A stretch of 64,000 bases of DNA from NCBI GenBank assembly GCA_910576555.1, contig CAJTIY010000001.1, positions 310,001 to 374,000 of the forward strand. The letters run 5' to 3'. Positions 34,113 to 41,930 of this stretch are shown in pieces. The notes under the pieces were generated by a model. That model did no database searches and was not told the DNA's origin. It saw only the letters and a list, made by a program, of their open reading frames with translations. Every line of letters starts with the position of its first letter. The stretch's first letter is position 1. The position numbers were made by a program, and so were the translations under genes. The DNA comes from an uncultured Alistipes sp. (GTDB taxonomy: Bacteria; Bacteroidota; Bacteroidia; Bacteroidales; Rikenellaceae).

Positions 34113-35240
34113 ATGAAAAAAGCAATATTGCATATCGCCTTATCGGCTCTCGTTGCGGGCGGTCTGTTCGCTTGCAGCGATTGGACGGAACCCGAACCCC
34201 GGAACTATTTCGAACCGAAAAGCGAAAGCTACTACGCCGCACTGCGCGACTACAAGAAGAGCGACCATCAGGTGACGTTCGGTTGGTTCGGCAACTGGAC
34301 CGCGACGGGTACCAGCCTGCGCGGCAGCCTGATGGGTCTGCCCGACAGCGTCGACTTCGTATCGATGTGGGGCAACTGGCACAGCCTGAGCCCCGAGAAG
34401 AAGGAGGACCTGCGTCAGGTGAAGACGCAGAAGGGCACGAAGGTGCTCATGTGCTTCATCGTAGCCAATGTCGGCGACCAGACGACGCCGTACGAAGTAC
34501 GCGACAACTGGCGTGAAAACGGCTTCGCCAGCGAAGAGGCGGCCGTGAACGACTTCTGGGGTTACGTACAGGGCGACGAGGAGAAGATGGAGGCTGCGGT
34601 CCGCAAATACGCCCGTTCGCTCGTCGATACGATCGACAAGTACAACTGGGACGGCTTCGACTTCGACTACGAGGCCAACTACGGAGCATCGGGCAACATC
34701 GCCGGTCCGGCAAGCGGCGACACGGGCAACCCGGACACCAACCGTGCCAGCCGTCCGAACTTCAAGATCTTCGTCGACGAGTTGAGCAAGTACCTCGGTC
34801 CGAAGTCGGGCACCGGCCGCCTGCTGGTCATCGACGGTGAGCCGCAGAACATGCACCCCGATTCGCGCGACTGCTTCGACTACTACATCATTCAGGCCTA
34901 CAGCAGCACCGGCGATTCCGATCTGGATACGCGTTACACGAAGCTGCTCAAGGGTCTGGAGGCAACCACTCCGGAGCTGATCAAGATGGTCTCCAACCGT
35001 CTGATCTTTTGCGAGAACTTCGAAGAGGTGGGCTACGCGGCACAAGGCGGTCGTCTGAACTACCGCACACGCGAAGGTCAGGCCGTTCCCTCGTTGGTCG
35101 GCATGGCTCTGTGGCAGCCGACGACGGGCTACACCAAAGGCGGCATCGGCACCTACCACATGGAGTACGACTACCCGAACAACCCCGAGTACAAGTGGTT
35201 GCGCATCGCTACGGGTATCATGAATCCGTTCATTCTGTAA
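34113..35240 (+). CDS. Surface GH18 lipoprotein, probable endo-beta-N-acetylglucosaminidase
   Basis: 375 residues. Lipobox VAGGLFACSD; a GH18 barrel with SMWGNWHSLS and catalytic motif DGFDFDYE (180-187), the proton donor E187 and D185 both present, so it is probably active. Endo-acting GH18 enzymes of this kind cut between the two core GlcNAc residues of N-glycans (or related glycans). Its place after SusD and before two DUF1735 proteins matches high-mannose N-glycan PULs of Bacteroides. The substrate is inferred. Confidence 0.9.
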   Translation: MKKAILHIALSALVAGGLFACSDWTEPEPRNYFEPKSESYYAALRDYKKSDHQVTFGWFGNWTATGTSLRGSLMGLPDSVDFVSMWGNWHSLSPEKKEDLRQVKTQKGTKVLMCFIVANVGDQTTPYEVRDNWRENGFASEEAAVNDFWGYVQGDEEKMEAAVRKYARSLVDTIDKYNWDGFDFDYEANYGASGNIAGPASGDTGNPDTNRASRPNFKIFVDELSKYLGPKSGTGRLLVIDGEPQNMHPDSRDCFDYYIIQAYSSTGDSDLDTRYTKLLKGLEATTPELIKMVSNRLIFCENFEEVGYAAQGGRLNYRTREGQAVPSLVGMALWQPTTGYTKGGIGTYHMEYDYPNNPEYKWLRIATGIMNPFIL

Positions 35241-35260
35241 CCTTTTAAACGCATCACACG

Positions 35261-36394
35261 ATGAACATCAAAAACATCATATCGGCAATCGCGGTGAGCG
35301 GAACGTTGCTCGCCGGACTTTCGGGTTGCGAAGCTGAATACCAGCCCGATTACGAGCGCGTCTACATCGGCGAAGCGTCGTCCTCGCGTTATGTCAAAAT
35401 GCAGGTCGAAGGCACCGCCGCCACGGAGACGAAGCTGACGATCAAACTCGTCAAGCCGCAAACGGCACCTGTAACCGTTACGCTGGGCTCCGACCCCGCG
35501 CTGATCGACGAATACAACGTTCAGAACGGTGCCAACTACCTTCCCCTCCCCGCCGAGTACATCACGATGGCGGAGACGGCTGTCATCCAGCCCGGAGAGA
35601 GCAGCATCGTAGTTCCGATCACCATCGCACCCTATGAAACGCCCAATGACGAGCAGTATGCACTGCCCCTCGCCATCTCGTCCGTGGAAGGTCCCGTATC
35701 GGCATCGGTATCCTCGTCGAACCTCACCTATCTGCTCGACAAACCGCTGATCCAGTGGGTACCGCAGATGACGTGGCGCTGCATGCCCAAGAGCGACCCC
35801 GACAAGCTGTGGAAGGTACAGACCAAAGACTGGTCGATCGAATGCCTGAACTGGAAAGACAACTACGGAATCAACAATCAGGCGATCATCAGCATGGTTG
35901 CGACGAAGGAGATCTACATCCGCTTCGGCGACACATCGATTCCCTACAACAGCCTTCAGGTGAAATACGGCGGTTCGCAGGTCAACAATCCGACGCTCTT
36001 CACGACGAGCCGTTGGGACCATCTGGCATTCATCTACAGTCAGGGAGCCAAAGAACTCTCGATCTACATCAACGGCGTGAAGACCGGTAAGCTCGACATC
36101 GACACCGAGACGATCGAACTGAACGGTATCAGCATACACTCGAGCGGTCAGGCCTACAACTACGGCAATTCGCGTATGGCCCAGCTCCGCATCTGGTCGC
36201 GCGCACTGAACGAGTCGGAGCTCAACGCCAACATGTACTCTGCAGTCAGCCCCAACGCCGAGGGACTCGTAGCTTACTACAAGATGAACGAAGGCGAGGG
36301 CGACACGTACCGTGATTGCACCGCCAACGGCCGCGACATCGTCTGCCTCTATGCACCGCAATGGATCGAAGGCCAGCGTTTCGACGGCAAATAG
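35261..36394 (+). CDS. DUF1735 plus LamG-like surface glycan-binding lipoprotein
   Basis: 377 residues. Lipobox AGLSGCEAEY; N-terminal DUF1735 domain (about 25-150; VTVTLGSDPALIDEYNVQNGANYLPLP...) followed by a concanavalin/LamG-like domain (WDHLAFIYSQGAKELSIYINGVKTGKLDIDTE...RMAQLRIWSRALNESELNANM). These are surface glycan-binding proteins accompanying GH18 endoglycosidases. Starts 20 bp after the GH18 gene. Confidence 0.9.
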   Translation: MNIKNIISAIAVSGTLLAGLSGCEAEYQPDYERVYIGEASSSRYVKMQVEGTAATETKLTIKLVKPQTAPVTVTLGSDPALIDEYNVQNGANYLPLPAEYITMAETAVIQPGESSIVVPITIAPYETPNDEQYALPLAISSVEGPVSASVSSSNLTYLLDKPLIQWVPQMTWRCMPKSDPDKLWKVQTKDWSIECLNWKDNYGINNQAIISMVATKEIYIRFGDTSIPYNSLQVKYGGSQVNNPTLFTTSRWDHLAFIYSQGAKELSIYINGVKTGKLDIDTETIELNGISIHSSGQAYNYGNSRMAQLRIWSRALNESELNANMYSAVSPNAEGLVAYYKMNEGEGDTYRDCTANGRDIVCLYAPQWIEGQRFDGK

Positions 36395-36417
36395 TAATTC
36401 GAAAAACAGAATTCATC

Positions 36418-37833
36418 ATGAAAAAATACTGGAACAAACTGGTCTTCGCCACGGTTGCGCTCCTCGCAACGGGAGCCGTTTCGTGCGGAGACGAAGAGGA
36501 GAGCCTGCCCTCGTACTACTACGACAACTTTGCGTACATGTACTACCAGCTCTATCCCGAATCGAATGTGGCACCCTCGCTGCAAGGCACGCACGATGCG
36601 CGCGGCGTTTCGGTGAGCGGCACGTTCCGCGACTTCCGCGTACGTCTGAAGAAGCCCGTCGAGACCGATACCTATTTCAAGTTCGGCATCGACGCTTCGC
36701 TCCTCAATCCCGACACCGACCTTGCGATTCCCGAATCGGCCATTCAGTTCATGGCGCTGCATCCCGAATCGGGCGAAGTCACCGAGGAGGTGATCATCCC
36801 CGCCGGAGGTATGGAGACGAGCGTCCGGGTCATCCTGACGGATACGGAGTTCGCTACGGGTACGAAAGAGGCGGCAGTCTACACCGCTCCGGTCTACATC
36901 AAGGAGATCTCCGGAAGCAAAGAGGTCAAGATCAGCTCGAATCGCAATCGTGTCGACTACGTGCTGGCAGTCGGCGACTATGTCCCCAACTCGCTTACGC
37001 TGGAGCTGTACTCGGGCGATAACTCGACGACCATCAAAGGCGCCGGTCCCGATGCTCTGGAAGGCAAGTACTTCAGCGATATGTTCGTCAAATTGAGCTA
37101 TCCGTCGAATCAGGCAACGAAGGTGGTCTTCGAACCGAACTATACGCTCAATGGCGCAGAGGATCTGCAGCTGCCGCTTTCGGCCGTTCAGTTCACGGTA
37201 GACGGCGAGATCGTTCAGAACAACACGATCACGATTCCGGCCGGCATGGCCTCCGTTACGGTACGCACGCAGCTCATCGACGCTTCGTTCATGACCGAAG
37301 AGGCCGAGTACCAGCTGCCGATCGTCGTGACGGAAGTCGAAGGCGACGAAATCGAATTCGACGCTACGTTCTTCTTCCGCATCAAGCAGGCTTCGCTGGA
37401 ATTCACTACCCCGACGGTCGGCTACCTCGAGCAGTATCGCTATCCCTATGTCATCTCGCAGGGCGATCCTGACAACCCCATTACCAACCCGACGTCGCGA
37501 CTGACCGATGGCAACAACGGCACTTTCTGCTATGCCAAATCGACTGTCCTCGACTTCGCAGTGGATTTCGGTTCGGTGAAGAACCTCGTAGGTTTCCGTC
37601 TGCAGGACTACTTCGACTGGGGTAATTATGCTGTCCGCAACGTCAATATCTATACGAGCGAAGACGGTGTAAACTGGAATCTGCTCTATGAGATCACGGA
37701 GGATATTCCGAAGAAGAGCCCGCAGGACTTCTCCTTCCCGACCGTCTCCACGCGTCGTTTGCGCATTCAGATTCCCAAAGCATGGAGCTCCGGAAGCGCA
37801 TACATCAGCGAATTCTACATCTTCGTGGAGTAA
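36418..37833 (+). CDS. DUF1735 plus F5/8-type-C lipoprotein, last gene of the PUL
   Basis: 471 residues. Signal peptide with lipobox ATGAVSCGDE, two DUF1735-type beta-rich domains (about 40-180 and 185-330), and a C-terminal discoidin (F5/8 type C) domain (DGNNGTFCYAKSTVLDFAVDFG...VRNVNIYTSEDGVNWNLLYEI...RRLRIQIPKAWSSGSAYISEFYIFVE). Probable surface glycan-binding protein. ATG 36418 is the one that gives the signal peptide. A strong terminator follows. Confidence 0.9.
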   Translation: MKKYWNKLVFATVALLATGAVSCGDEEESLPSYYYDNFAYMYYQLYPESNVAPSLQGTHDARGVSVSGTFRDFRVRLKKPVETDTYFKFGIDASLLNPDTDLAIPESAIQFMALHPESGEVTEEVIIPAGGMETSVRVILTDTEFATGTKEAAVYTAPVYIKEISGSKEVKISSNRNRVDYVLAVGDYVPNSLTLELYSGDNSTTIKGAGPDALEGKYFSDMFVKLSYPSNQATKVVFEPNYTLNGAEDLQLPLSAVQFTVDGEIVQNNTITIPAGMASVTVRTQLIDASFMTEEAEYQLPIVVTEVEGDEIEFDATFFFRIKQASLEFTTPTVGYLEQYRYPYVISQGDPDNPITNPTSRLTDGNNGTFCYAKSTVLDFAVDFGSVKNLVGFRLQDYFDWGNYAVRNVNIYTSEDGVNWNLLYEITEDIPKKSPQDFSFPTVSTRRLRIQIPKAWSSGSAYISEFYIFVE

Positions 37834-37855
37834 TCATCCACGCAGACATGCAACG

Positions 37856-37887
37856 AGGAGCGCACCCAGCTGGGTGCGCTCCTTTTT
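37856..37887 (+). terminator. Terminator of the PUL
   Basis: Perfect 14-bp stem AGGAGCGCACCCAG / CTGGGTGCGCTCCT running straight into TTTTT, 22 bp after the last PUL gene. Confidence 0.85.
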
Positions 37888-37936
37888 CGTCCTCCCGCCG
37901 GAACGGTTTTTGCCTCGGGGAACGAAAACACGCAAC

Positions 37937-38377
37937 ATGAATCGCCGCACTCCGAAGTCCCTGAAGATCTACCGTCCCGAAGCTGCCGAGCCGCTCGAGA
38001 TGCCGATGACCGGCAGCACCGTGCATGCGGGTTTTCCGTCGCCGGCCGACGACTTCCTCGAAGGTTCGCTCGACCTGAACCGCCTCGTCGTGCGCCATCC
38101 CGAGGCGACCTTCTTCGCCCGTGTCGAAGGCGACTCGATGCGCGACGAAGGGATCGTCGACGGCGACATACTTGTGGTCGACAAGGCGGTCGAACCCTTC
38201 GACGGCTGTCTGGCGATCGCCTATATCGGCGGCGAGTTCACCCTTAAACGCGTGCGCATCGAGGCGCACCGCATCCTGCTCGTCCCCGCCAACCCGAACT
38301 ACAAGCCTCTCGAAATCCGCCCGGGCGACGAATTCGCCGTCTGGGGCGTGGTGCAATGGATCGTCAAACGGGTCTGA
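37937..38377 (+). CDS. umuD: UmuD-like S24 peptidase (translesion-synthesis subunit)
   Basis: 146 residues. Self-cleavage site A31-G32 in TVHAGFPSPADDF, catalytic S67 in VEGDSMRDEGI and K104 in GGEFTLKRV. After RecA-stimulated self-cleavage UmuD' joins UmuC to form Pol V. ATG 37937 was chosen because it directly precedes the conserved region. umuC starts 3 bp after its stop. Confidence 0.95.
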   Translation: MNRRTPKSLKIYRPEAAEPLEMPMTGSTVHAGFPSPADDFLEGSLDLNRLVVRHPEATFFARVEGDSMRDEGIVDGDILVVDKAVEPFDGCLAIAYIGGEFTLKRVRIEAHRILLVPANPNYKPLEIRPGDEFAVWGVVQWIVKRV

Positions 38378-38380
38378 TCC

Positions 38381-39640
38381 ATGTACGGACTCTGCGACTG
38401 CAACAACTTCTACGCTTCGTGCGAACGGGTCTTCGACCCCTCGCTCGAGGGACGTCCCGTGATCGTGCTCTCGAACAACGACGGCTGCGTCATCGCCCGT
38501 TCGAACGAAGCCAAGCGGCTCGGCATCCTCATGGGACAACCCTACTACCAGCTGCGCGACCTGCAGCGCCGGCACGACATCGCGGTCTTCTCGGCCAACT
38601 TCGCGCTCTACGGCGACATGTCGCGACGCGTGATGAGCCTGCTGCGGCGCTTCGCACCCGCGACGGAGGTCTACTCCATCGACGAGGCATTTCTGGACTT
38701 CACGGGGATGGACCCGGCGGAACTCGACGATCTCGGTCACCGGATCGCCGCCACCGTGCGCCGCCATACGGGCATTCCGGTCAGCATCGGCATCGCTCCG
38801 ACCAAAACGCTGGCCAAAATCGCCTCGAAGCGGTGCAAGAACGATCCCCGGCTCGGCGGATCCTGCCTGATGTACCGCCCGGAGGAGATCGAGAGCGAAC
38901 TGCAACGGGTTCCGATCGGCGACGTATGGGGCGTCGGTCGCCGCTGGGCCCGACTGCTCGAAACGCACGGCGTGCGCACGGCCGGGGAGTTCGCACGACT
39001 GCCCGACGACTGGATCCGCCGGCGGATGAATGTCGTCGGACTGCGCATCCGCAACGAGTTGCGCGGAGAGGCCTGCATCGAATTCGAACAACACCCCTCC
39101 GACAAGAAACAGATCGCCACCACGCGCACCCTCGATCGCGCTACCGGCGACTACGAGGAGTTGCACCGCCGCATCGCGGGATTTACGGCCTCCGCCGCCG
39201 CAAAATTGCGGGCACAGGGAAGCGTCTGCGGCGAAATCGGCGTTTTTCTGCTCACTGACCGCCACAAGGAGTATCTGCCCCAACACTACGAAAACGAGCT
39301 GACGACGCTCTCGGCACCGACCGACAGCACGCTCGAACTGACCGCGCATGCCGTGGCCCTTCTGCGACGGATCTACCGCAAGGGCTACGCCTACAAACGC
39401 ACCGGCGTCGCACTCGCGGAGATAAGCCCCAAAAACGAGCGCCAATGCGATCTGTTCGAGACCGTGGACCGGGCGAAACACGACCGTCTGATGCAGACGC
39501 TCGACGCGCTGAACGCAGCCTACGGACGCGACAAGGTGAGCACCGCAGCCGCAGGTGCCGATCCGTTCCGCATGCACCGCGACCACCTCTCGCCCCGCTA
39601 TACGACCGACTGGGAGCAGCTCATCCGCGTCAAGACATAA
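38381..39640 (+). CDS. umuC: Y-family DNA polymerase UmuC
   Basis: 419 residues. Catalytic acidic residues D6 in GLCDCNNFYASCERVFDP and D101-E102 in YSIDEAFLDF; helix-hairpin-helix GVGRRWARLLETHGVRTAGE; C-terminal little-finger region and a tail with NERQCDLFE typical of UmuC. Performs error-prone bypass of lesions with UmuD'. Partner gene is directly upstream. Confidence 0.96.
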   Translation: MYGLCDCNNFYASCERVFDPSLEGRPVIVLSNNDGCVIARSNEAKRLGILMGQPYYQLRDLQRRHDIAVFSANFALYGDMSRRVMSLLRRFAPATEVYSIDEAFLDFTGMDPAELDDLGHRIAATVRRHTGIPVSIGIAPTKTLAKIASKRCKNDPRLGGSCLMYRPEEIESELQRVPIGDVWGVGRRWARLLETHGVRTAGEFARLPDDWIRRRMNVVGLRIRNELRGEACIEFEQHPSDKKQIATTRTLDRATGDYEELHRRIAGFTASAAAKLRAQGSVCGEIGVFLLTDRHKEYLPQHYENELTTLSAPTDSTLELTAHAVALLRRIYRKGYAYKRTGVALAEISPKNERQCDLFETVDRAKHDRLMQTLDALNAAYGRDKVSTAAAGADPFRMHRDHLSPRYTTDWEQLIRVKT

Positions 39641-39685
39641 GGGGTTCGGTACGACCTTTGCACCGCCCTGCGGAAAACAAAAGCC

Positions 39686-39919
39686 ATGAAAACCGACCAT
39701 TGCACCCATACCGCTGCCAAAGCGCAGAACAACGAAATGACGCCGGCCGACACCCGTCCGGGACGAGCCATGCGCATCCCCGTCATCACGCAGAACATGC
39801 CGAAAAACGACGAACGGATTCCCGTCTCGCGCAAGGGCGAGGCTCCCACCCGGCAGCAGCTCGAGCAGGATGTGACGGCCACCAATCCCTCCGTCGAGAG
39901 CATGGAGAGTCGCGGATAG
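39686..39919 (+). CDS. Small conserved-looking protein, unknown function
   Basis: 77 residues, polar, no membrane segment: ITQNMPKNDERIPVSRKGEAPTRQQLEQDVTATNPSVESMESRG. The C-terminal half looks like a constrained protein rather than a GC artefact and the gene is followed by a terminator. Start at 39686, 45 bp after umuC. Function unknown; the reality of this gene is moderately supported. Confidence 0.5.
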   Translation: MKTDHCTHTAAKAQNNEMTPADTRPGRAMRIPVITQNMPKNDERIPVSRKGEAPTRQQLEQDVTATNPSVESMESRG

Positions 39920-40047
39920 ATCGCGCCCGGAGAGCGGCCGCTGCGCATGCGGCTGCAACCACGCCTCGCTCGCCGCTCCGCACTACGGACCGCCGCCCTG
40001 CCAACCGGCGGGTAGCGACGTCCCCTATGGACCCGCACGGAACACAA

Positions 40048-40084
40048 GAAGCGGAACCCCTTCGCAGGGATTCCGCTTCATCTT
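40048..40084. terminator. Terminator between two converging genes
   Basis: Stem GAAGCGGAAnCCC / GGGnTTCCGCTTC (40048-40060 and 40067-40079), followed by ATCTTTT on the plus strand. It serves the small gene at 39686 and possibly the minus-strand gene ending at 40099. Confidence 0.7.
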
Positions 40085-40098
40085 TTGCGGCCGGACGG

Positions 40099-40386
40099 CT
40101 ACTTCACCTCGTTGATTTTGCTCAACTTAGCGAACAGCTCGCCGAATGCAGCCTCCATCTCGGCACGCAGGGCCGCATAGTGCTTGCGCACGAGCGAACG
40201 GTTGCGCGGCTCGGCCGGATTCATCGCTTTGCTGTAAAGCGCATTGCGGACGGCCACGGCCTCCTGCATCACGCCGAAGATCTCCTGCTCCTTCGAAGGC
40301 TGGAAGCAGATCGCCATATCGCAATCGAACACCACCTCTTCCAGACGGCAGTCGATCTCCTTTTTCAAATTACGTAAATTCGCCAT
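40099..40386 (-). CDS. Conserved small helical protein, unknown function
   Basis: 95 residues, helical and charged: NLRNLKKEIDCRLEEVVFDCDMAICFQPSKEQEIFGVMQEAVAVRNALYSKAMNP...RSLVRKHYAALRAEMEAAFGELFAKLSKIN. The pattern LRNLKK...VRKHY...EM resembles a widely conserved Bacteroidota hypothetical family. ATG 40386 fits the family N-terminus. Its mRNA has a promoter at 40498-40527 and a leader with a strong hairpin. Confidence 0.8.
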   Translation of the reverse strand: MANLRNLKKEIDCRLEEVVFDCDMAICFQPSKEQEIFGVMQEAVAVRNALYSKAMNPAEPRNRSLVRKHYAALRAEMEAAFGELFAKLSKINEVK

Positions 40387-40420
40387 ATCGTTTCGTGTTT
40401 TAAGAATTTGCGGATACACA

Positions 40421-40474
40421 ACGGACCCGTCCGATGTTACGATCCGTTTCCCCAACCATCGGAAACGGGTCCGT
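40421..40474 (-). promoter_or_regulatory. Structured 5' leader of the small helical protein gene
   Basis: Inverted repeats ACGGACCCGT (40421-40430) / ACGGGTCCGT (40465-40474) enclose CCGTTTCC (40444-40451) / GGAAACGG (40461-40468). The two right arms overlap, so the two stems compete. The whole structure lies between the promoter and the start codon, like an attenuator. Confidence 0.5.
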
Positions 40475-40497
40475 CGAACGCATGTCCGTTCAAAAGA

Positions 40498-40527
40498 CAA
40501 AGGTAGCAATTCCTTTCGGATTCCCAA
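40498..40527 (-). promoter_or_regulatory. Promoter of the small helical protein gene
   Basis: Minus strand: TTG (40527-40525), 19-bp spacer, TACCTTTG (40505-40498). About 110 bp upstream of the start codon at 40386. Confidence 0.65.
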
Positions 40528-40752
40528 ACTTTTCGACGCTCCGCACCTGCAAAAATCGCCCGCCGGCAAAGAAGCGAGCCATGGAACGACGACGAACCGC
40601 ATGCCCCGCTGCGTAGCTCCGAACCCGCCGCAGCACACTGTGGCACCGTCCTATCGACCCGACGGTCCGCAACCCGCACGACCGACCCGCATACGGAATC
40701 GCGCCCTGCATTCCGTGCAGGGCGCGATTCGAACGAACGGGCGAAGGGACGG
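40528..40752. other. Gap between the OmpA-like gene and the small helical gene
   Basis: No gene seen. It contains a perfect 15-bp hairpin (arms 40696-40710 and 40716-40730, 5-base loop) 22 bp after the OmpA-like gene's stop, its probable terminator, without a T tract. Confidence 0.6.
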
Positions 40753-41739
40753 CTACAGGCGACCGAGCTCCCGGTCGACCTTCTGCGCGGCGCGCTCCGC
40801 CTTTCGGGCGGCTTTGGCCTCCTTCTTGGCGATCTTGCGGGCGGCACGGGCCTCCTGACGCGCAATGCGGTCGGCATCGGCAGCATCCGCACGCCGGTAC
40901 TCGCTGCGCGCACGCATCGAATCGCATCCGCACTCGTCGCCGTCGGGCAGTTCGACGATCATACCCGTGATCGCATCGTCCACGACGACATAACCCTCGC
41001 ATACGGCGGGTTTCGGTGCCGGTTGGGGCGCCGGCTCGGGACATGCGATGCGACGACGCACCTCGGCGATGCTGCCCGACGCATAATCGATCGTTACGAC
41101 GACACGACGCAGAGGGGGCAGCAGATGCTCGGCCATGTAGCTCCACACGGGCTTCGGCATACGCTTGAGCGACGCCTCGATCGCCGTCTCCGAACGGCCG
41201 CTCTCGATGGCCGTCAGCACAGCCTCGCACTCGGGAATCGACGAATTCCGGACCGCGCTGCGCAGCTCGCTCCACGGCGTGACGGCACCCGAAGTACGCA
41301 CGTTGAATTTACGCGAAAAGCCGAAGTTGCGGTCGACGTAGTTCTTGAAATCCTGCGCACGGCGTTCGGCCAGCGAACGGTTGGAGGCGGGTACGCCGTC
41401 GGGCGAAGCGTATCCCTCGATCCGAACGGCCTCGACGCGCATCAGCGTATCGCGCATCAGCCGCTCGACGAAGGCATTCAGCTCGTCCAGCTCCGCGGAG
41501 TTGTTTCCGAGCGAGGGGTTGAGTTTCGCCAGATTGATCCGGTAGTGAAGCGTGTAATCGACGCTGCTGCGGCCCTTGAGCACGTACCTGCTCACGATGT
41601 AATTTCCGTCGGTTCGCTCCGACAGCAACACGGAATCGGCCGCCGGAACCCGCACCGAGCTCCGGACCTGCCCCGAGGCGCCGACAGCGGCGCACATCGC
41701 CGCCGCGGACAGAACGCATGTAGTAATAAGTGTTTTCAC
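40753..41739 (-). CDS. Exported OmpA-like protein with a basic coiled-coil tail
   Basis: 328 residues. Signal peptide MKTLITTCVLSAAAMCAAVG; OmpA-like C-terminal fold around VRIEGYASPDGVPASNRSLAERRAQDFKNYV (about 102-135); a Pro-rich hinge; and a long Ala/Arg/Lys helix (RIARQEARAARKIAKKEAKAARKAERAAQKVDRE). OmpA-like domains bind peptidoglycan, and similar proteins occur beside fimbrial genes in Bacteroidales, but no fimbrial gene is nearby. Unclear cellular role. Confidence 0.8.
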   Translation of the reverse strand: MKTLITTCVLSAAAMCAAVGASGQVRSSVRVPAADSVLLSERTDGNYIVSRYVLKGRSSVDYTLHYRINLAKLNPSLGNNSAELDELNAFVERLMRDTLMRVEAVRIEGYASPDGVPASNRSLAERRAQDFKNYVDRNFGFSRKFNVRTSGAVTPWSELRSAVRNSSIPECEAVLTAIESGRSETAIEASLKRMPKPVWSYMAEHLLPPLRRVVVTIDYASGSIAEVRRRIACPEPAPQPAPKPAVCEGYVVVDDAITGMIVELPDGDECGCDSMRARSEYRRADAADADRIARQEARAARKIAKKEAKAARKAERAAQKVDRELGRL

Positions 41740-41863
41740 GCTAAAAGGGTGTTAGTTAATGCTGCTCGTGCTTTTTGCAAGATTCGTACCATGCCGCGCA
41801 GCGACGACCCACGAGGGCACGGAATCGGCCCGCACCACCGCGACCCGCATGCCGCACAAACGA

Positions 41864-41888
41864 AAACCCCCTCCGGGAAGGAGGGGTT
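41864..41888 (-). terminator. Terminator of argS
   Basis: AACCCCnTCC / GGAGGGGTT stem with a short loop; on the minus strand it runs into TTTTC. 43 bp after the argS stop. Confidence 0.7.
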
Positions 41889-41930
41889 AGTATCGTTCGT
41901 ACGGCAGCGCGGCACACCGCCGCAACCGGC

